Positions 17,692 through 28,035 of a DNA stretch of 64,000 nt are shown in pieces (position 1 is the first letter of the stretch; every line of letters begins with the position of its first letter). Both the position numbers and the translations under genes were made by a program. The stretch comes from Methylobacterium marchantiae (GTDB lineage Bacteria; Pseudomonadota; Alphaproteobacteria; Rhizobiales; Beijerinckiaceae). The notes beneath the pieces were generated by a model. That model saw only the letters and a list, made by a program, of their open reading frames with translations. It did not search any database and was not told where the DNA came from. The stretch covers positions 1 through 64,000 of the forward strand of contig NZ_BPQT01000018.1 in assembly GCF_022179405.1 (NCBI RefSeq). Direction: 5' to 3'.

Positions 17692-19599
17692 ATGTCGCTG
17701 CGTCGCCTTCTGCCGGCCCTCTGTGTCGGTACCCTCGCCATCGCCCTCATCGGTGCCTGTCTTCCCTGGTCGGTCGCCTCCGTTCGCCTGACGCGGGCTG
17801 TCGGCAAGTCACTGGCCGCCAATTACGGGATCGCGATGCGGACCGAAGGGGGGGCAGGCATCGCCCTTCTCCCGCTTCCGCGCTTGGATTTCGAGGGAGT
17901 CAGGCTCAATGCGGGGACGGTCGACGGCCCACTCCTCGCCGAAGGCGGATCGCTCACCCTCAAGCTCGGCATCCGTGCTCTCCTCGCTGGCCGAATCGAG
18001 ATCGATACTCTCTCGCTCGAACGCACCACGATCACACTCCCTGTCGATGACGCGGACCGTCGCTGGGTCGAGCCGGTCCGCCGCCTCAGAGCACGCCTGA
18101 CCGAGGCGGGCGGTTCGCGACCGCGGCGCATCAGTCTCACCGATGCGATTCTTGTGGGTCGCGATCCGCGCGACGGCAGCGCTCAGACCGCCAGCGATGT
18201 CGATCTGATCCTGTCATGGCCATTCTGGTCGTCGCAGACCAACATCACCGGCAGCTTCCTTTGGAACGAGACCCCGACCCGGTTCTCCCTTTCTGGACTC
18301 CAGCTGGATCAACTGTTTTCGGGGCGGGAATCGCCTTTCTCAGCCACCGCGACTTGGCCTGCCGGCCATCTGGCGGCCGAGGGAAGCGGCGCTCTCGCCG
18401 AAGGGTTGTCGCTTCGCGGCCAGGGCAGCCTGCAGACACGTTCCTTGCGCGAGACCCTGGCCTGGGCGGGAACGGATGTCGCGCTTTCGCCCTTCCTTCA
18501 GACTTTCGCCATCGACGGCACGTTCGAGAGTTCGGGCCGCAACCTGCTCCTGCCGTCGATGCGTCTTCAACTCGGTGACAACCGCCTCGAAGGCGCCGGC
18601 TCGGTTAGTTTCGGCGAGAACCGGCCGGCGCTTCAAGCGACCCTGGCCGCGGAGAACCTGAACCTCGCTCCCGTGCTTGCCACCCTGATACAGGTCTTCG
18701 GGCTCGACGATCCATCTGACGCCAATGGCTGGAGCCGGCAGAGCATCGCGCTTCGCCCTTTCACCGGTGGCGACCTCGACCTGCGCCTCTCTGCGGGGAG
18801 TGCCCGCCTCGGCCCGGTGGTCATGGAAGACATCGCCTCCAGCCTCCTCGTTCGGGAAGGCAGCGTCGAGGCTTCGCTCGGTCGCGCGTCGGTGCGCGGC
18901 GGAACCATCAAAGGACGGTTCGGCCTGACGACCTCCGTCTCCGACCGCGGCGAGACGGAATTGCGGGCGCAGGGTGCTTTCGATCGGCTCGATCTCGGGG
19001 CGCTCCTCGTCGATCTCGGGCAGGAGAGCTGGATCGTCGGCAACGCCCAGGGACAGTTCATGCTGGAAGGGGCCGGGCGCACCGCCGCTGGTCTCATCGG
19101 TCACATCAACGGGCGCTCGTCCCTGGCCATGGAAGGGGGCACCCTCGCGGGGCTCGACCTCGCCGACGTGGTTCACCGCAATGGAATCGCGGCGAGCGGC
19201 GCACTGGCTCGCCGGAATGGCCGCACGCCGTTCGAGCGGGCGGGCGTGACCCTGCGCTTCGTCGACGGGATCGGCGAAATTACCGATGGGACGCTGAAGG
19301 CGAACTCGCTCACCGCATCGCTGCGAGGGACGCTGTCCCTGCCCGACCGCAGCCTCATCGCCAAGGCGGAGCTGATGCCGCGAGCGGCCAACGACAATGC
19401 TCTGCGGCCGGGGGCGCCTCAAGGACCGCTCTTCGACATAGAGGGACCGTGGGACGCCGTTGCGGTCCGCGCGATCTCGCGCGATGGCGGCTCGGACCTC
19501 GATTCCCGCGGAGGATCGATCCTGGCTCCCAACGCGCTGCGCGTACCGACGACGGGTAATTTCGACCTTCCGACACGGGCGCGAGCCTACGCGCCTTGA
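17692..19599 (+). CDS. AsmA-like membrane-anchored periplasmic protein
   Basis: 635 residues from ATG 17692 (TAGGGAG 4 bases upstream). One N-terminal transmembrane segment (about residues 5-30) is followed by a long periplasmic beta-rich region with repeated FEGVRL, SFGENRPALQATLAAENLNL and GTLSLPDRSLIAKAEL blocks. These are characteristic of AsmA/YhjG-type proteins in the bridge-like lipid-transfer class, linked in other bacteria to outer-membrane lipid homeostasis. The 3' end overlaps the convergent permease gene by 13 bases. Function here is inferred from the family only. Confidence 0.8.
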   Translation: MSLRRLLPALCVGTLAIALIGACLPWSVASVRLTRAVGKSLAANYGIAMRTEGGAGIALLPLPRLDFEGVRLNAGTVDGPLLAEGGSLTLKLGIRALLAGRIEIDTLSLERTTITLPVDDADRRWVEPVRRLRARLTEAGGSRPRRISLTDAILVGRDPRDGSAQTASDVDLILSWPFWSSQTNITGSFLWNETPTRFSLSGLQLDQLFSGRESPFSATATWPAGHLAAEGSGALAEGLSLRGQGSLQTRSLRETLAWAGTDVALSPFLQTFAIDGTFESSGRNLLLPSMRLQLGDNRLEGAGSVSFGENRPALQATLAAENLNLAPVLATLIQVFGLDDPSDANGWSRQSIALRPFTGGDLDLRLSAGSARLGPVVMEDIASSLLVREGSVEASLGRASVRGGTIKGRFGLTTSVSDRGETELRAQGAFDRLDLGALLVDLGQESWIVGNAQGQFMLEGAGRTAAGLIGHINGRSSLAMEGGTLAGLDLADVVHRNGIAASGALARRNGRTPFERAGVTLRFVDGIGEITDGTLKANSLTASLRGTLSLPDRSLIAKAELMPRAANDNALRPGAPQGPLFDIEGPWDAVAVRAISRDGGSDLDSRGGSILAPNALRVPTTGNFDLPTRARAYAP

Positions 19600-20372
19600 A
19601 TGCCGGCGGGGCGTCGTCCGGTGAGGAACGACGCCATCAGCACGACCACGGTGACGCCGCCGACGAGGAGTGTCGATGCGGCGTTGATCTCGGGGTTCAC
19701 GCCGAGACGGACTTGACTGTAGAGGCGCATGGGCAGGGTGGTCGCCCCCGGCCCCGAGACGAAGCTGGCGATGACGAGATCGTCCAGCGACAGGGTGAAG
19801 GCGAGCAGGAAGGCCGCCGTTAGCGAAGGTGCGATCAACGGCAGGGTTATGGTGGCGAAGACCCGGAACGGCCCCGCACCGAGATCCGCCGCCGCCTCTT
19901 CCAGCGAATGGTCGAGCCCCTTCAGCCTCGCACCGACGACCACTGTCACGAAGCCGAGGCCGAGGGTGGCGTGGGCGATGATCAGGGTGACGATACCCCG
20001 ATCGAGACCCAGCCCGACGAACAGCAGCAGCAGCGACAGGCCGGTGATCACCTCCGGCATCACCATCGGAGCGTAGACGAGGCCGGTGAATCCGCCCCGT
20101 CCGGGAAAGCGCCCGCTGCGGTCGAGGGCCAGCGCCGCCATCGTGCCGAGGATAGTCGCCACGAGTGCTGCGCTCGATGCCACCTTCAAGGATACGAGCG
20201 CCGAGGCGATGAGCGGGCCGTCGTTGACGAGCACCCCGTACCACCGTGTCGAGAATCCGCCCCACACAGTGACGAGGGACGAGGCGTTGAACGAGAACAC
20301 CACGAGCACGGCGATCGGCGCATACAGGAAGAGCAGGCCGAGGCCGAGGCTCAGGCGGTTGAGCGAGCTCAC
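19587..20372 (-). CDS. potC: Polyamine-type ABC transporter permease (PotC-like)
   Basis: 261 residues. The start is GTG 20372, overlapping the upstream permease stop in GTGA, with a GGGGGGAGG ribosome site; a longer frame upstream is not coding. About six transmembrane spans and the EAA loop EEAAADLGAGPFRVFATITLP that contacts the ATPase. Together with the PotA- and PotB-like genes it forms a spermidine/putrescine-type importer core. The stop overlaps the convergent AsmA-like gene. No periplasmic binding protein gene is adjacent, so the substrate is not fixed. Confidence 0.9.
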   Translation of the reverse strand: MSSLNRLSLGLGLLFLYAPIAVLVVFSFNASSLVTVWGGFSTRWYGVLVNDGPLIASALVSLKVASSAALVATILGTMAALALDRSGRFPGRGGFTGLVYAPMVMPEVITGLSLLLLFVGLGLDRGIVTLIIAHATLGLGFVTVVVGARLKGLDHSLEEAAADLGAGPFRVFATITLPLIAPSLTAAFLLAFTLSLDDLVIASFVSGPGATTLPMRLYSQVRLGVNPEINAASTLLVGGVTVVVLMASFLTGRRPAGIQGA

Positions 20373-21256
20373 CGGCCGACCTCCCCCCTTTCGCGCTCCG
20401 CATCGCGGAACAGCACGATCGGACCGACGATGAGAACGAGCAGAAGCACCGCCACCGCCGAGGCGAGGGGCCAGTCCCGATTGGAGAAGAACTCGCTCCA
20501 CAAGACGCGACCTAGCATCAGCGTGTCGGATCCACCCAGAAGGTCTGGGATGATGAACTCGCCGACCATGGGAATGAAGCACAGGAGCGCTCCCGCGACG
20601 ATGCCGGGCCGCGCGAGCGGCAGGGTGACCGTCCAGAATGCCCGCGTCGGCGAGGCTCCGAGATCGGCTGCGGCGTCCGTGAGGTCAGGGTCGAGGCGGG
20701 AGAGAACCGCATAGAGCGGCAGGACCATGAAGGGCAGATACGCATACGTCAGGCCGATCATCACCGCGGTCGGCGTGTTCAGGATCTCCATGGGGCGGGC
20801 GATCAGGCCGGCCCGGAGCAAGCCGGAATTCAGCAATCCCTCGGGTTTGAGGATCGCGATCCAGGCATAGATGCGGATCAGGAAGCTCGTCCAGAACGGC
20901 ACGATCACCAGGGCCACGAGGAGCGGCCGGAGACGGGCCGGCGAGCGGGCGAGCGCATGGGCGATGGGGGTTCCTAGGATCACCAGGAGGCCCGTCGCCA
21001 TTGCCGCATAAAGGAGCGAGGACAGGGCCGCGTCACGATACAAGCTGTCGCCGGCAAGCGTCTCGAAATTGGCGAAATCGAGGGCTTCGAGAAACGCTCC
21101 CCATCCGTCGATACCCGCACTCCAGTCGAGCACCGGAAGGTAGGGCGGCTGTGCCGTCGCAGGTGCGGACAGGCTGATCTTGAGGGTGATGAGGCATGGC
21201 AGCAGCACGAAAGCTGCGAGCCAGAGATACGGGGTGACCGGAAGGAGCCGCTTCAT
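20369..21256 (-). CDS. potB: Polyamine-type ABC transporter permease (PotB-like)
   Basis: About 295 residues. Start is either ATG 21256 or the GTG one codon upstream; both overlap the PotA-like stop (GTGATG). It has an N-terminal span, a ~50-residue periplasmic insertion, then five further spans with the EAA motif DAAADLGASPTRAFWTVTLP. It pairs with the PotC-like protein to form the channel. It is the third member of a tightly overlapped regulator-ATPase-permease-permease operon. Confidence 0.9.
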   Translation of the reverse strand: MKRLLPVTPYLWLAAFVLLPCLITLKISLSAPATAQPPYLPVLDWSAGIDGWGAFLEALDFANFETLAGDSLYRDAALSSLLYAAMATGLLVILGTPIAHALARSPARLRPLLVALVIVPFWTSFLIRIYAWIAILKPEGLLNSGLLRAGLIARPMEILNTPTAVMIGLTYAYLPFMVLPLYAVLSRLDPDLTDAAADLGASPTRAFWTVTLPLARPGIVAGALLCFIPMVGEFIIPDLLGGSDTLMLGRVLWSEFFSNRDWPLASAVAVLLLVLIVGPIVLFRDAERERGEVGR

Positions 21257-22341
21257 CACGCCGCCACGACCGTCGCGGCCTCCGGCGCGAAGGAGAGGCC
21301 GACCGGTGTTCCGCTTTCGATCCCGGCTCCGACGGGCAGGTTCGCACGGATCGTGCTCCCATCGGCCATGCGGATGTCGAGGCGGATGCGATCGCCGAGA
21401 TAGATCGAGGCCTCCACCGTCCCTGCGAGCGTATTTCGTTCCCCTGCGACGGCCGGACCGAGGGGTGATACCGCCATCCGCTCGGGACGCAGGGCGAGCA
21501 TCGCGGCAGTACCAGCGCCGGGGGCGCCCTCCGCCACGGCGAGGATCGGGCCGAATACGGTGTCGACCCGCACCCGCGCGCCCTCGGCCTGCCCGACCGT
21601 GCCGGGGATAAGGTTCACATCGCCGAGGAGGCCGGCGACGAAACGAGTGGCGGGCCGTTCGTAGAGCGTCTCCGCCGGGCCGATCTGGACGAGGCGCCCC
21701 CTGTCCATCACGCCGATCCGGTCGGCGAGCGCCATGGCCTCCGAGGGATCATGGGTTACGATGATGAAGGCGGTGCCGAGACGGCGTTGGATGGCACGCA
21801 ATTCCCCTTGTGTCTGCTCGCGCAGGCCACGGTCGAGGGCGCCGAGCGGCTCGTCGAGGAGCAGCACCTTCGGCTCGCGCGCCAGAGCCCTCGCTAGGGC
21901 GACGCGCTGGCGCTGGCCGCCCGACAGGGTCTCAGGACGCCGATCCCCGAAGCCTTCGAGATGCACCAGACGAAGCAGGTCCTCGACGCGGGCGGCTGCT
22001 GCCGGACGACCGAGGCCTTTCAGACCGTAGGCGATGTTCTGGGTGACCGTGAGGTGTGGAAACAGTGCATAGGCTTGGAACATCATGTTCACCGGACGCC
22101 TGTGCGGGGGCAGTCCGGTGAGGTCGAGGCCGTCGAGGCGGATCGTGCCGCCGGTCGGCGTCTCGAATCCTGCGATCAGCCGCAGCAGCGTACTCTTGCC
22201 GCAGCCGGAGGGGCCGAGCAGGCACAGGATTTCGCCCGATCGCATGTCGAGAGAGAGATCCACCACCGCATCGTGCGCGCCGAACCTCTTGGTGACCCGG
22301 TCGAGGGCCAGTAACGGGGCCACGGCGTGTCTCGCTGTCAA
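21256..22341 (-). CDS. potA: Polyamine-type ABC transporter ATPase (PotA-like)
   Basis: 361 residues: ABC domain (~1-240) and TOBE domain (~280-355). Walker A is GPSGCGKST, the signature LSGGQRQR, Walker B LLLDEP, with the H-loop in VTHDPSEA. It energises import by the PotB/PotC-like permeases on the cytoplasmic face. The first codon appears to be TTG 22341 within TTGA shared with the stop of the Crp/Fnr gene and preceded by GAGGA; an internal GTG at 22323 is the alternative. Family members transport polyamines, putrescine or related cations. Confidence 0.9.
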   Translation of the reverse strand: MTARHAVAPLLALDRVTKRFGAHDAVVDLSLDMRSGEILCLLGPSGCGKSTLLRLIAGFETPTGGTIRLDGLDLTGLPPHRRPVNMMFQAYALFPHLTVTQNIAYGLKGLGRPAAAARVEDLLRLVHLEGFGDRRPETLSGGQRQRVALARALAREPKVLLLDEPLGALDRGLREQTQGELRAIQRRLGTAFIIVTHDPSEAMALADRIGVMDRGRLVQIGPAETLYERPATRFVAGLLGDVNLIPGTVGQAEGARVRVDTVFGPILAVAEGAPGAGTAAMLALRPERMAVSPLGPAVAGERNTLAGTVEASIYLGDRIRLDIRMADGSTIRANLPVGAGIESGTPVGLSFAPEAATVVAA

Positions 22342-23030
22342 CTGTCCTCGCGCAACGCTTCTGCGACCCGCGCCTCCAGCAGGTCCGGCCGGCGGATGAC
22401 GAGGGCGCCGCGCGTCCGGTCGATCAGGCCGTCGGCCGCCATCACCGTGAATTCGCGGGTCACCTGTTCGCGCCGGCAGCCGATACGGGCGGCGAGGACG
22501 TGATGGTAGGGTGGCGGCGTCACCACCCGCTCGCCGTCGCCCCCGGAGCGCGGGACCGACAGGCGCAGCAATTCCGCATAGAGGCGATGGCGCAGGTCGA
22601 GGAGCGCGTGCTCCATCAGTCGCGTGTTCAGTTCTCTAACGCGTTTGGCGAGCAGCCGAAACAGCCGGTCGGCGATGGCCTCTGAGGCGAAGATCATCTG
22701 GCGGAAGATCGGGGCCGGGACCACGCAGACCTCGCCGCGGGTCAGGGCCGTGACGTTGGCCGAGCGTCCGATCCCGTCGAGGGCCGCGAGTTCTCCGAAG
22801 AAAGCCCCTCCGCGCATCTCGCCGAGAATGACTTCCTTGCCCGATTGCGAACGGTTGAGGATGCGGACCTCGCCCGAGGCGAGAAAATAGACGTCGGTCG
22901 AGATATCGTCGTAATCGACCAAGACCTCGTTCTCGTCGAACCGCCGCCAGTGGCAGCGGGTCTCGTAGGCGGACAGCTCGATTCCCGGCTCCTTGAAGAA
23001 GGGGATTGTCGCCAGCCGTCCTGTGGTCAC
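22338..23030 (-). CDS. Crp/Fnr family transcriptional regulator
   Basis: 230 residues. The N-terminal cyclic-nucleotide-binding domain has the phosphate-binding cassette GAFFGELAALDGIGRSA, close to the cAMP-binding consensus and with the key Glu and Arg. A dimerisation helix and a C-terminal winged HTH follow (LAARIGCRREQVTREFTVM). No Fnr-type cysteine cluster. Its stop overlaps the start of the PotA-like gene, so it is the first cistron of the transporter operon and probably controls it or nearby genes in response to cAMP or cGMP. The ligand is inferred. Confidence 0.9.
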   Translation of the reverse strand: MTTGRLATIPFFKEPGIELSAYETRCHWRRFDENEVLVDYDDISTDVYFLASGEVRILNRSQSGKEVILGEMRGGAFFGELAALDGIGRSANVTALTRGEVCVVPAPIFRQMIFASEAIADRLFRLLAKRVRELNTRLMEHALLDLRHRLYAELLRLSVPRSGGDGERVVTPPPYHHVLAARIGCRREQVTREFTVMAADGLIDRTRGALVIRRPDLLEARVAEALREDS

Positions 23031-23464
23031 GCGTTTCGCTCCTCAACTACGCTGGATCGTTAAGCTGCCGGTCCCGTGGGTCAAGTCACTCCGGCGGCCC
23101 ATCCCTACCAAAGTCTCATCGTGAGGGGCCAGCCACACATAGCGAGATTGCAATCGGATCGCTCGCCCTTCGCTTCTCGCGCGAAGTTTACTGTCCCTGC
23201 CACCGACACAGGTTAAAATGGGCGAGCGCCAGAAATGGACCGGTCGTCTCATGACCTTCCAGTCGATCGCGCCGGAGGATCAAGACGTGTCGGGAGGGTG
23301 TGTGCCATGGGCAAAGGCTGGCGGTGCAACCATTCCACCTGCGTCCATCGAGCCCGGTTTTGCACTGCTCGAAAGAGCTGTTCACGAGCTGCAACGAACT
23401 GAATTGGACGCCGAAGACTACGGATCGCCCGCCAATTCTCGTCTTGTCGGCAAGTCATGACGCG
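23031..23464. other. Divergent intergenic region
   Basis: 434 bases between the Crp/Fnr gene (leftward) and the LpxC-like gene (rightward). A plus-strand frame at 23218-23460 ends 4 bases before the LpxC-like start, but its codon use is poor and no domain is recognisable; I leave it uncalled. Promoters for both flanking genes are expected here. Confidence 0.4.
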
Positions 23465-24385
23465 ATGGCGAACCCGGCCATCACATTGATCGATCCATCG
23501 CCAACAGCGATCCTGCCGAAGGTGGCCGACCGGCAGGCGACGCTGTCCGCGGGTTTCGGGCTGACCGGCTACGGCCTGCATACCGGGCGCCGTGTCACGG
23601 TGACGGTGGCGCCGGCTACCGACAACCACGGTATCGTCTTTCGGCGGATCCTGTCCCGAGGCCGTGCGGTGGATGTGCCGGCCTCGTGGCGGTTCCGTGA
23701 GACGCAGCCGCTCTGCACCGCGCTGCGCTCAGTCGAAGGTCCCCTGGTCAGGACCGTGGAGCATCTGCTGGCCGCTCTCAGCGCCTATCGCATCGACAAC
23801 GCGCTCATCTCCCTCGACGCCGAAGAACTGCCGATCTTCGACGGAAGCGCCCTCCCCTGGTGCGTGGGTCTGCGTGCGAGTGGCCGGACCGAAAGCGATG
23901 CGCCGAGACGCAGCATCCGCGTGTTGCGGCCGCTGGAGGTGTGCCGGGAACATCGGACGTTGAGGATCGAACCGGCGGACGCACTCCACATCTCCGGCCG
24001 TCTCGAACTGTCTCATTTCAGCGCCATGCACTGGTCCGGCACCATCACGCCGGAGAGGTTCACCGAGGAACTCGCTCCCTCGCGCAGCTTCGGACGGCTG
24101 AAATGGGCGATCCCCGCCAAGATCTACGGCTTCCTTATGTGCAAGCCGTTGCTGCGGGGAGCGACCCTCTCCTCGACAGCCGGGATCATCGGCGGCCGCG
24201 TCCTCGGCGGTATGAAGGTGCCCGACGAGCCGGTGCGCCATCGGATGCTCGATCTCATCGGCGATCTCGCCCTGGCGGGGTACCCGATCCTCGGCCGGAT
24301 CGAGGCGGCACATACCGGCCACGAGCTGAATCACACCCTCGTCGAAGCCCTGATGAACGATCCGGACGCATGGGAACTCACGTGA
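23465..24385 (+). CDS. Divergent LpxC-like deacetylase
   Basis: 306 residues, the usual LpxC length (UDP-3-O-acyl-GlcNAc deacetylase, the committed step of lipid A synthesis, zinc dependent, cytoplasmic). Key features are kept: GLHTGRRV near the N-terminus, Glu99-His100 in TVEHLLAAL, His259 and Asp263 in RHRMLDLIGDLALAG, His286 in TGHELNH. Deviations are Arg260 where LpxC usually has Lys, and loss of the GGSLDN-type loop (here RGATLSST). The gene stands alone rather than beside ftsZ/ddl. It may be a second copy with altered substrate. ATG 23465 has only a weak ribosome site. Confidence 0.8.
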   Translation: MANPAITLIDPSPTAILPKVADRQATLSAGFGLTGYGLHTGRRVTVTVAPATDNHGIVFRRILSRGRAVDVPASWRFRETQPLCTALRSVEGPLVRTVEHLLAALSAYRIDNALISLDAEELPIFDGSALPWCVGLRASGRTESDAPRRSIRVLRPLEVCREHRTLRIEPADALHISGRLELSHFSAMHWSGTITPERFTEELAPSRSFGRLKWAIPAKIYGFLMCKPLLRGATLSSTAGIIGGRVLGGMKVPDEPVRHRMLDLIGDLALAGYPILGRIEAAHTGHELNHTLVEALMNDPDAWELT

Positions 24386-24425
24386 GGCTGCTTGCCTCCG
24401 GGCGCGCACCTCGCCAGAACGCGGC

Positions 24426-26300
<1,875 letters not shown>

Positions 26301-26417
26301 CGGATAGCGGCTGGTAGAGAGGCTCCTCCGAACGACGCTGCGGCCTCGTGCCCGCTCTGGCAACGTTCGGACGACGCCTGGCGTTTCCCGCATCAGATCC
26401 AGCATCCGGACGTTCCC

Positions 26418-27434
26418 ATGCCTTCACCGACCCGACGCGACAGGTCCGCGGCCCGCACCGGCCTCGCCGCCAAGCTCGCGTTACTGCCCCTTGGCGCGGC
26501 CGGCGCCTGGATCGCCTACAGCCGCTTCGGGATCGACCATCGGCAGCCGCTCCACCCGGCCCTTCCCGGCCGGCACGAATGCCTTGCGACGATGGCGGGC
26601 GGGGTCGGCCTCTACGGGAGCGCGTCCGCGCCGGGCGTGCCGCTTTTGCTCATCCACTCCGTCAATGCGGCGGCCAACGCCTATGAGATCCGCCCGCTCT
26701 ACCGTCATTACGCGGCAACCCGGCCGGTCTATGCCCTCGACCTGCCAGGCTTCGGTTTCTCGGAGCGCAGCGACCGGGTCTACACCCCCGGCCTGATGGC
26801 GGACGCGATCCACGCCGTCACGTCCGAGATAAGGTCTCGACACGGCGGCGCACCGATCGATGCCGTCGCCCTGTCCCTCTCATGCGAGTACCTTGCCGCC
26901 GCCGCCCTGGATTCACCGGCCGATTATCGCAGCCTCGGCCTCGTCAGCCCCACGGGCTTCGACGCCCGCTTCATCGGGCGGCACCGCGACCGGACCCGGC
27001 ACGGCGGCGCCGTCGCCCGCACCATGCTGAACGCACCGCTCTGGGGGGAGCCGCTGTTCGATCTCCTGGTGAGCCGGCCGAGCATGCGCTTCTTCCTGGA
27101 GAAGACCTGGGGCTCGAAGGACATCGATGAGGGCCTGCTCGCCTACGACTACGCCTCCGCTCATCGTCCCGGGGCCCGGCACGCGCCGTTCTCGTTCCTG
27201 TCCGGCGCGCTGTTCCCGGATTCGCCGGGCCGGCTTTACGAATCCCTCTTCCTCCCGGTCTGGATGATCCACGGGAAGCGCGGCGACTTCGTTGATTACC
27301 GCTACGCTGAGCGCGTGGCGGGCCGCCCGAACTGGGTCGTCGACGTGTTTCCCACCGGAGCCTTCCCGCATTTCGAGGATCTGCGGTCGGTCACGCAGCG
27401 CTACGATGCGTTCCTCGCCGGCTTTGCCGGATGA
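26418..27434 (+). CDS. Alpha/beta hydrolase with N-terminal membrane anchor
   Basis: 338 residues. A hydrophobic segment at ~17-35 could anchor it to the membrane. The alpha/beta hydrolase core has the LLIHSVNAAANAYE oxyanion strand, the DLPGFGFSERS loop, a nucleophile elbow ALSLSCE (Ser153), an acid in GKRGDFVDYR and a base in GAFPHFED. The elbow deviates from GxSxG: both glycines are replaced (Ala, Ser). Substrate unknown. It follows the ABC-F gene by ~117 bases; cotranscription is possible. Confidence 0.8.
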   Translation: MPSPTRRDRSAARTGLAAKLALLPLGAAGAWIAYSRFGIDHRQPLHPALPGRHECLATMAGGVGLYGSASAPGVPLLLIHSVNAAANAYEIRPLYRHYAATRPVYALDLPGFGFSERSDRVYTPGLMADAIHAVTSEIRSRHGGAPIDAVALSLSCEYLAAAALDSPADYRSLGLVSPTGFDARFIGRHRDRTRHGGAVARTMLNAPLWGEPLFDLLVSRPSMRFFLEKTWGSKDIDEGLLAYDYASAHRPGARHAPFSFLSGALFPDSPGRLYESLFLPVWMIHGKRGDFVDYRYAERVAGRPNWVVDVFPTGAFPHFEDLRSVTQRYDAFLAGFAG

Positions 27435-27592
27435 GGCCGGGGGCAATCGCACGTCGAGGGGCGGACACAACCGCTCAACCCGTGGGACCTTGTCTCTGCA
27501 GCCGCGAGGACCTGAAGTATCGTCATGGATGCGATATCCGGGGGGATGCTGTAGGTCGGGTATGACCCGTCACTCACCGCCCCGGTACGCCG

Positions 27593-28027
27593 ATGCCCGA
27601 CCTGACCCTTTCCTCCGCCCAGACCATCGTCGCCACTGCCCTCAGGACGGCGCGCGAGCATAGCCTGAAGCCCCTCGCGGTGGTGGTCTACGATGCGCGC
27701 GGCGCGCTCAAAGCGATGGCGTCCGAGGACGGAACATCCCTGCGCCGCGCCGAGGTGGCCATGGGCAAGGCCAATGGCTGCCTCGCCCTCGGCCTCGGCG
27801 GTCGCGCGATCCACAAGCGCGCCGAGGAGCAGGCCTATTTCGTGGCGGCGGTGAGCCACCTCGTTGGGCCCGCCGCAATGGTGCCGGTTCCGGGCGGCGT
27901 CCTGATCCGCGACGGCGCCGAGGTCATAGGTGCTGTCGGTATCTCGGGCGACACCTCGGACAATGACGAGCTCTGCGCGCTCGCCGGGATCGAGGCGGCC
28001 GGCTTCACCGCGCAGACCGGCGCCTGA
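27593..28027 (+). CDS. GlcG/HbpS family protein
   Basis: 144 residues covering one GlcG/HbpS (formerly DUF336) domain. Typical elements are KPLAVVVYDARGALKAM, the SLRRAEVAMGKANG helix and the C-terminal GAVGISGDTSDNDELCALAGIEAAG. Members bind heme or act as small cofactor-associated proteins next to oxidoreductase or transport genes. Cytoplasmic, no signal. Only 8 bases separate it from the peptide-binding protein gene, so it is probably the first cistron of the Opp-type operon. Confidence 0.85.
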   Translation: MPDLTLSSAQTIVATALRTAREHSLKPLAVVVYDARGALKAMASEDGTSLRRAEVAMGKANGCLALGLGGRAIHKRAEEQAYFVAAVSHLVGPAAMVPVPGGVLIRDGAEVIGAVGISGDTSDNDELCALAGIEAAGFTAQTGA

Positions 28028-28035
28028 GCGCCGCG

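Noticed and set aside
18340-20403. 687-residue minus-strand frame
   Set aside because: Antisense of the AsmA-like gene and out-of-frame with potC; arginine-rich.
23218-23460. 80-residue plus-strand frame just before the LpxC-like gene
   Set aside because: Codon use is weak for this genome, the ribosome site is poor and no domain is seen. Its position 4 bases before the next start is suggestive but not enough.
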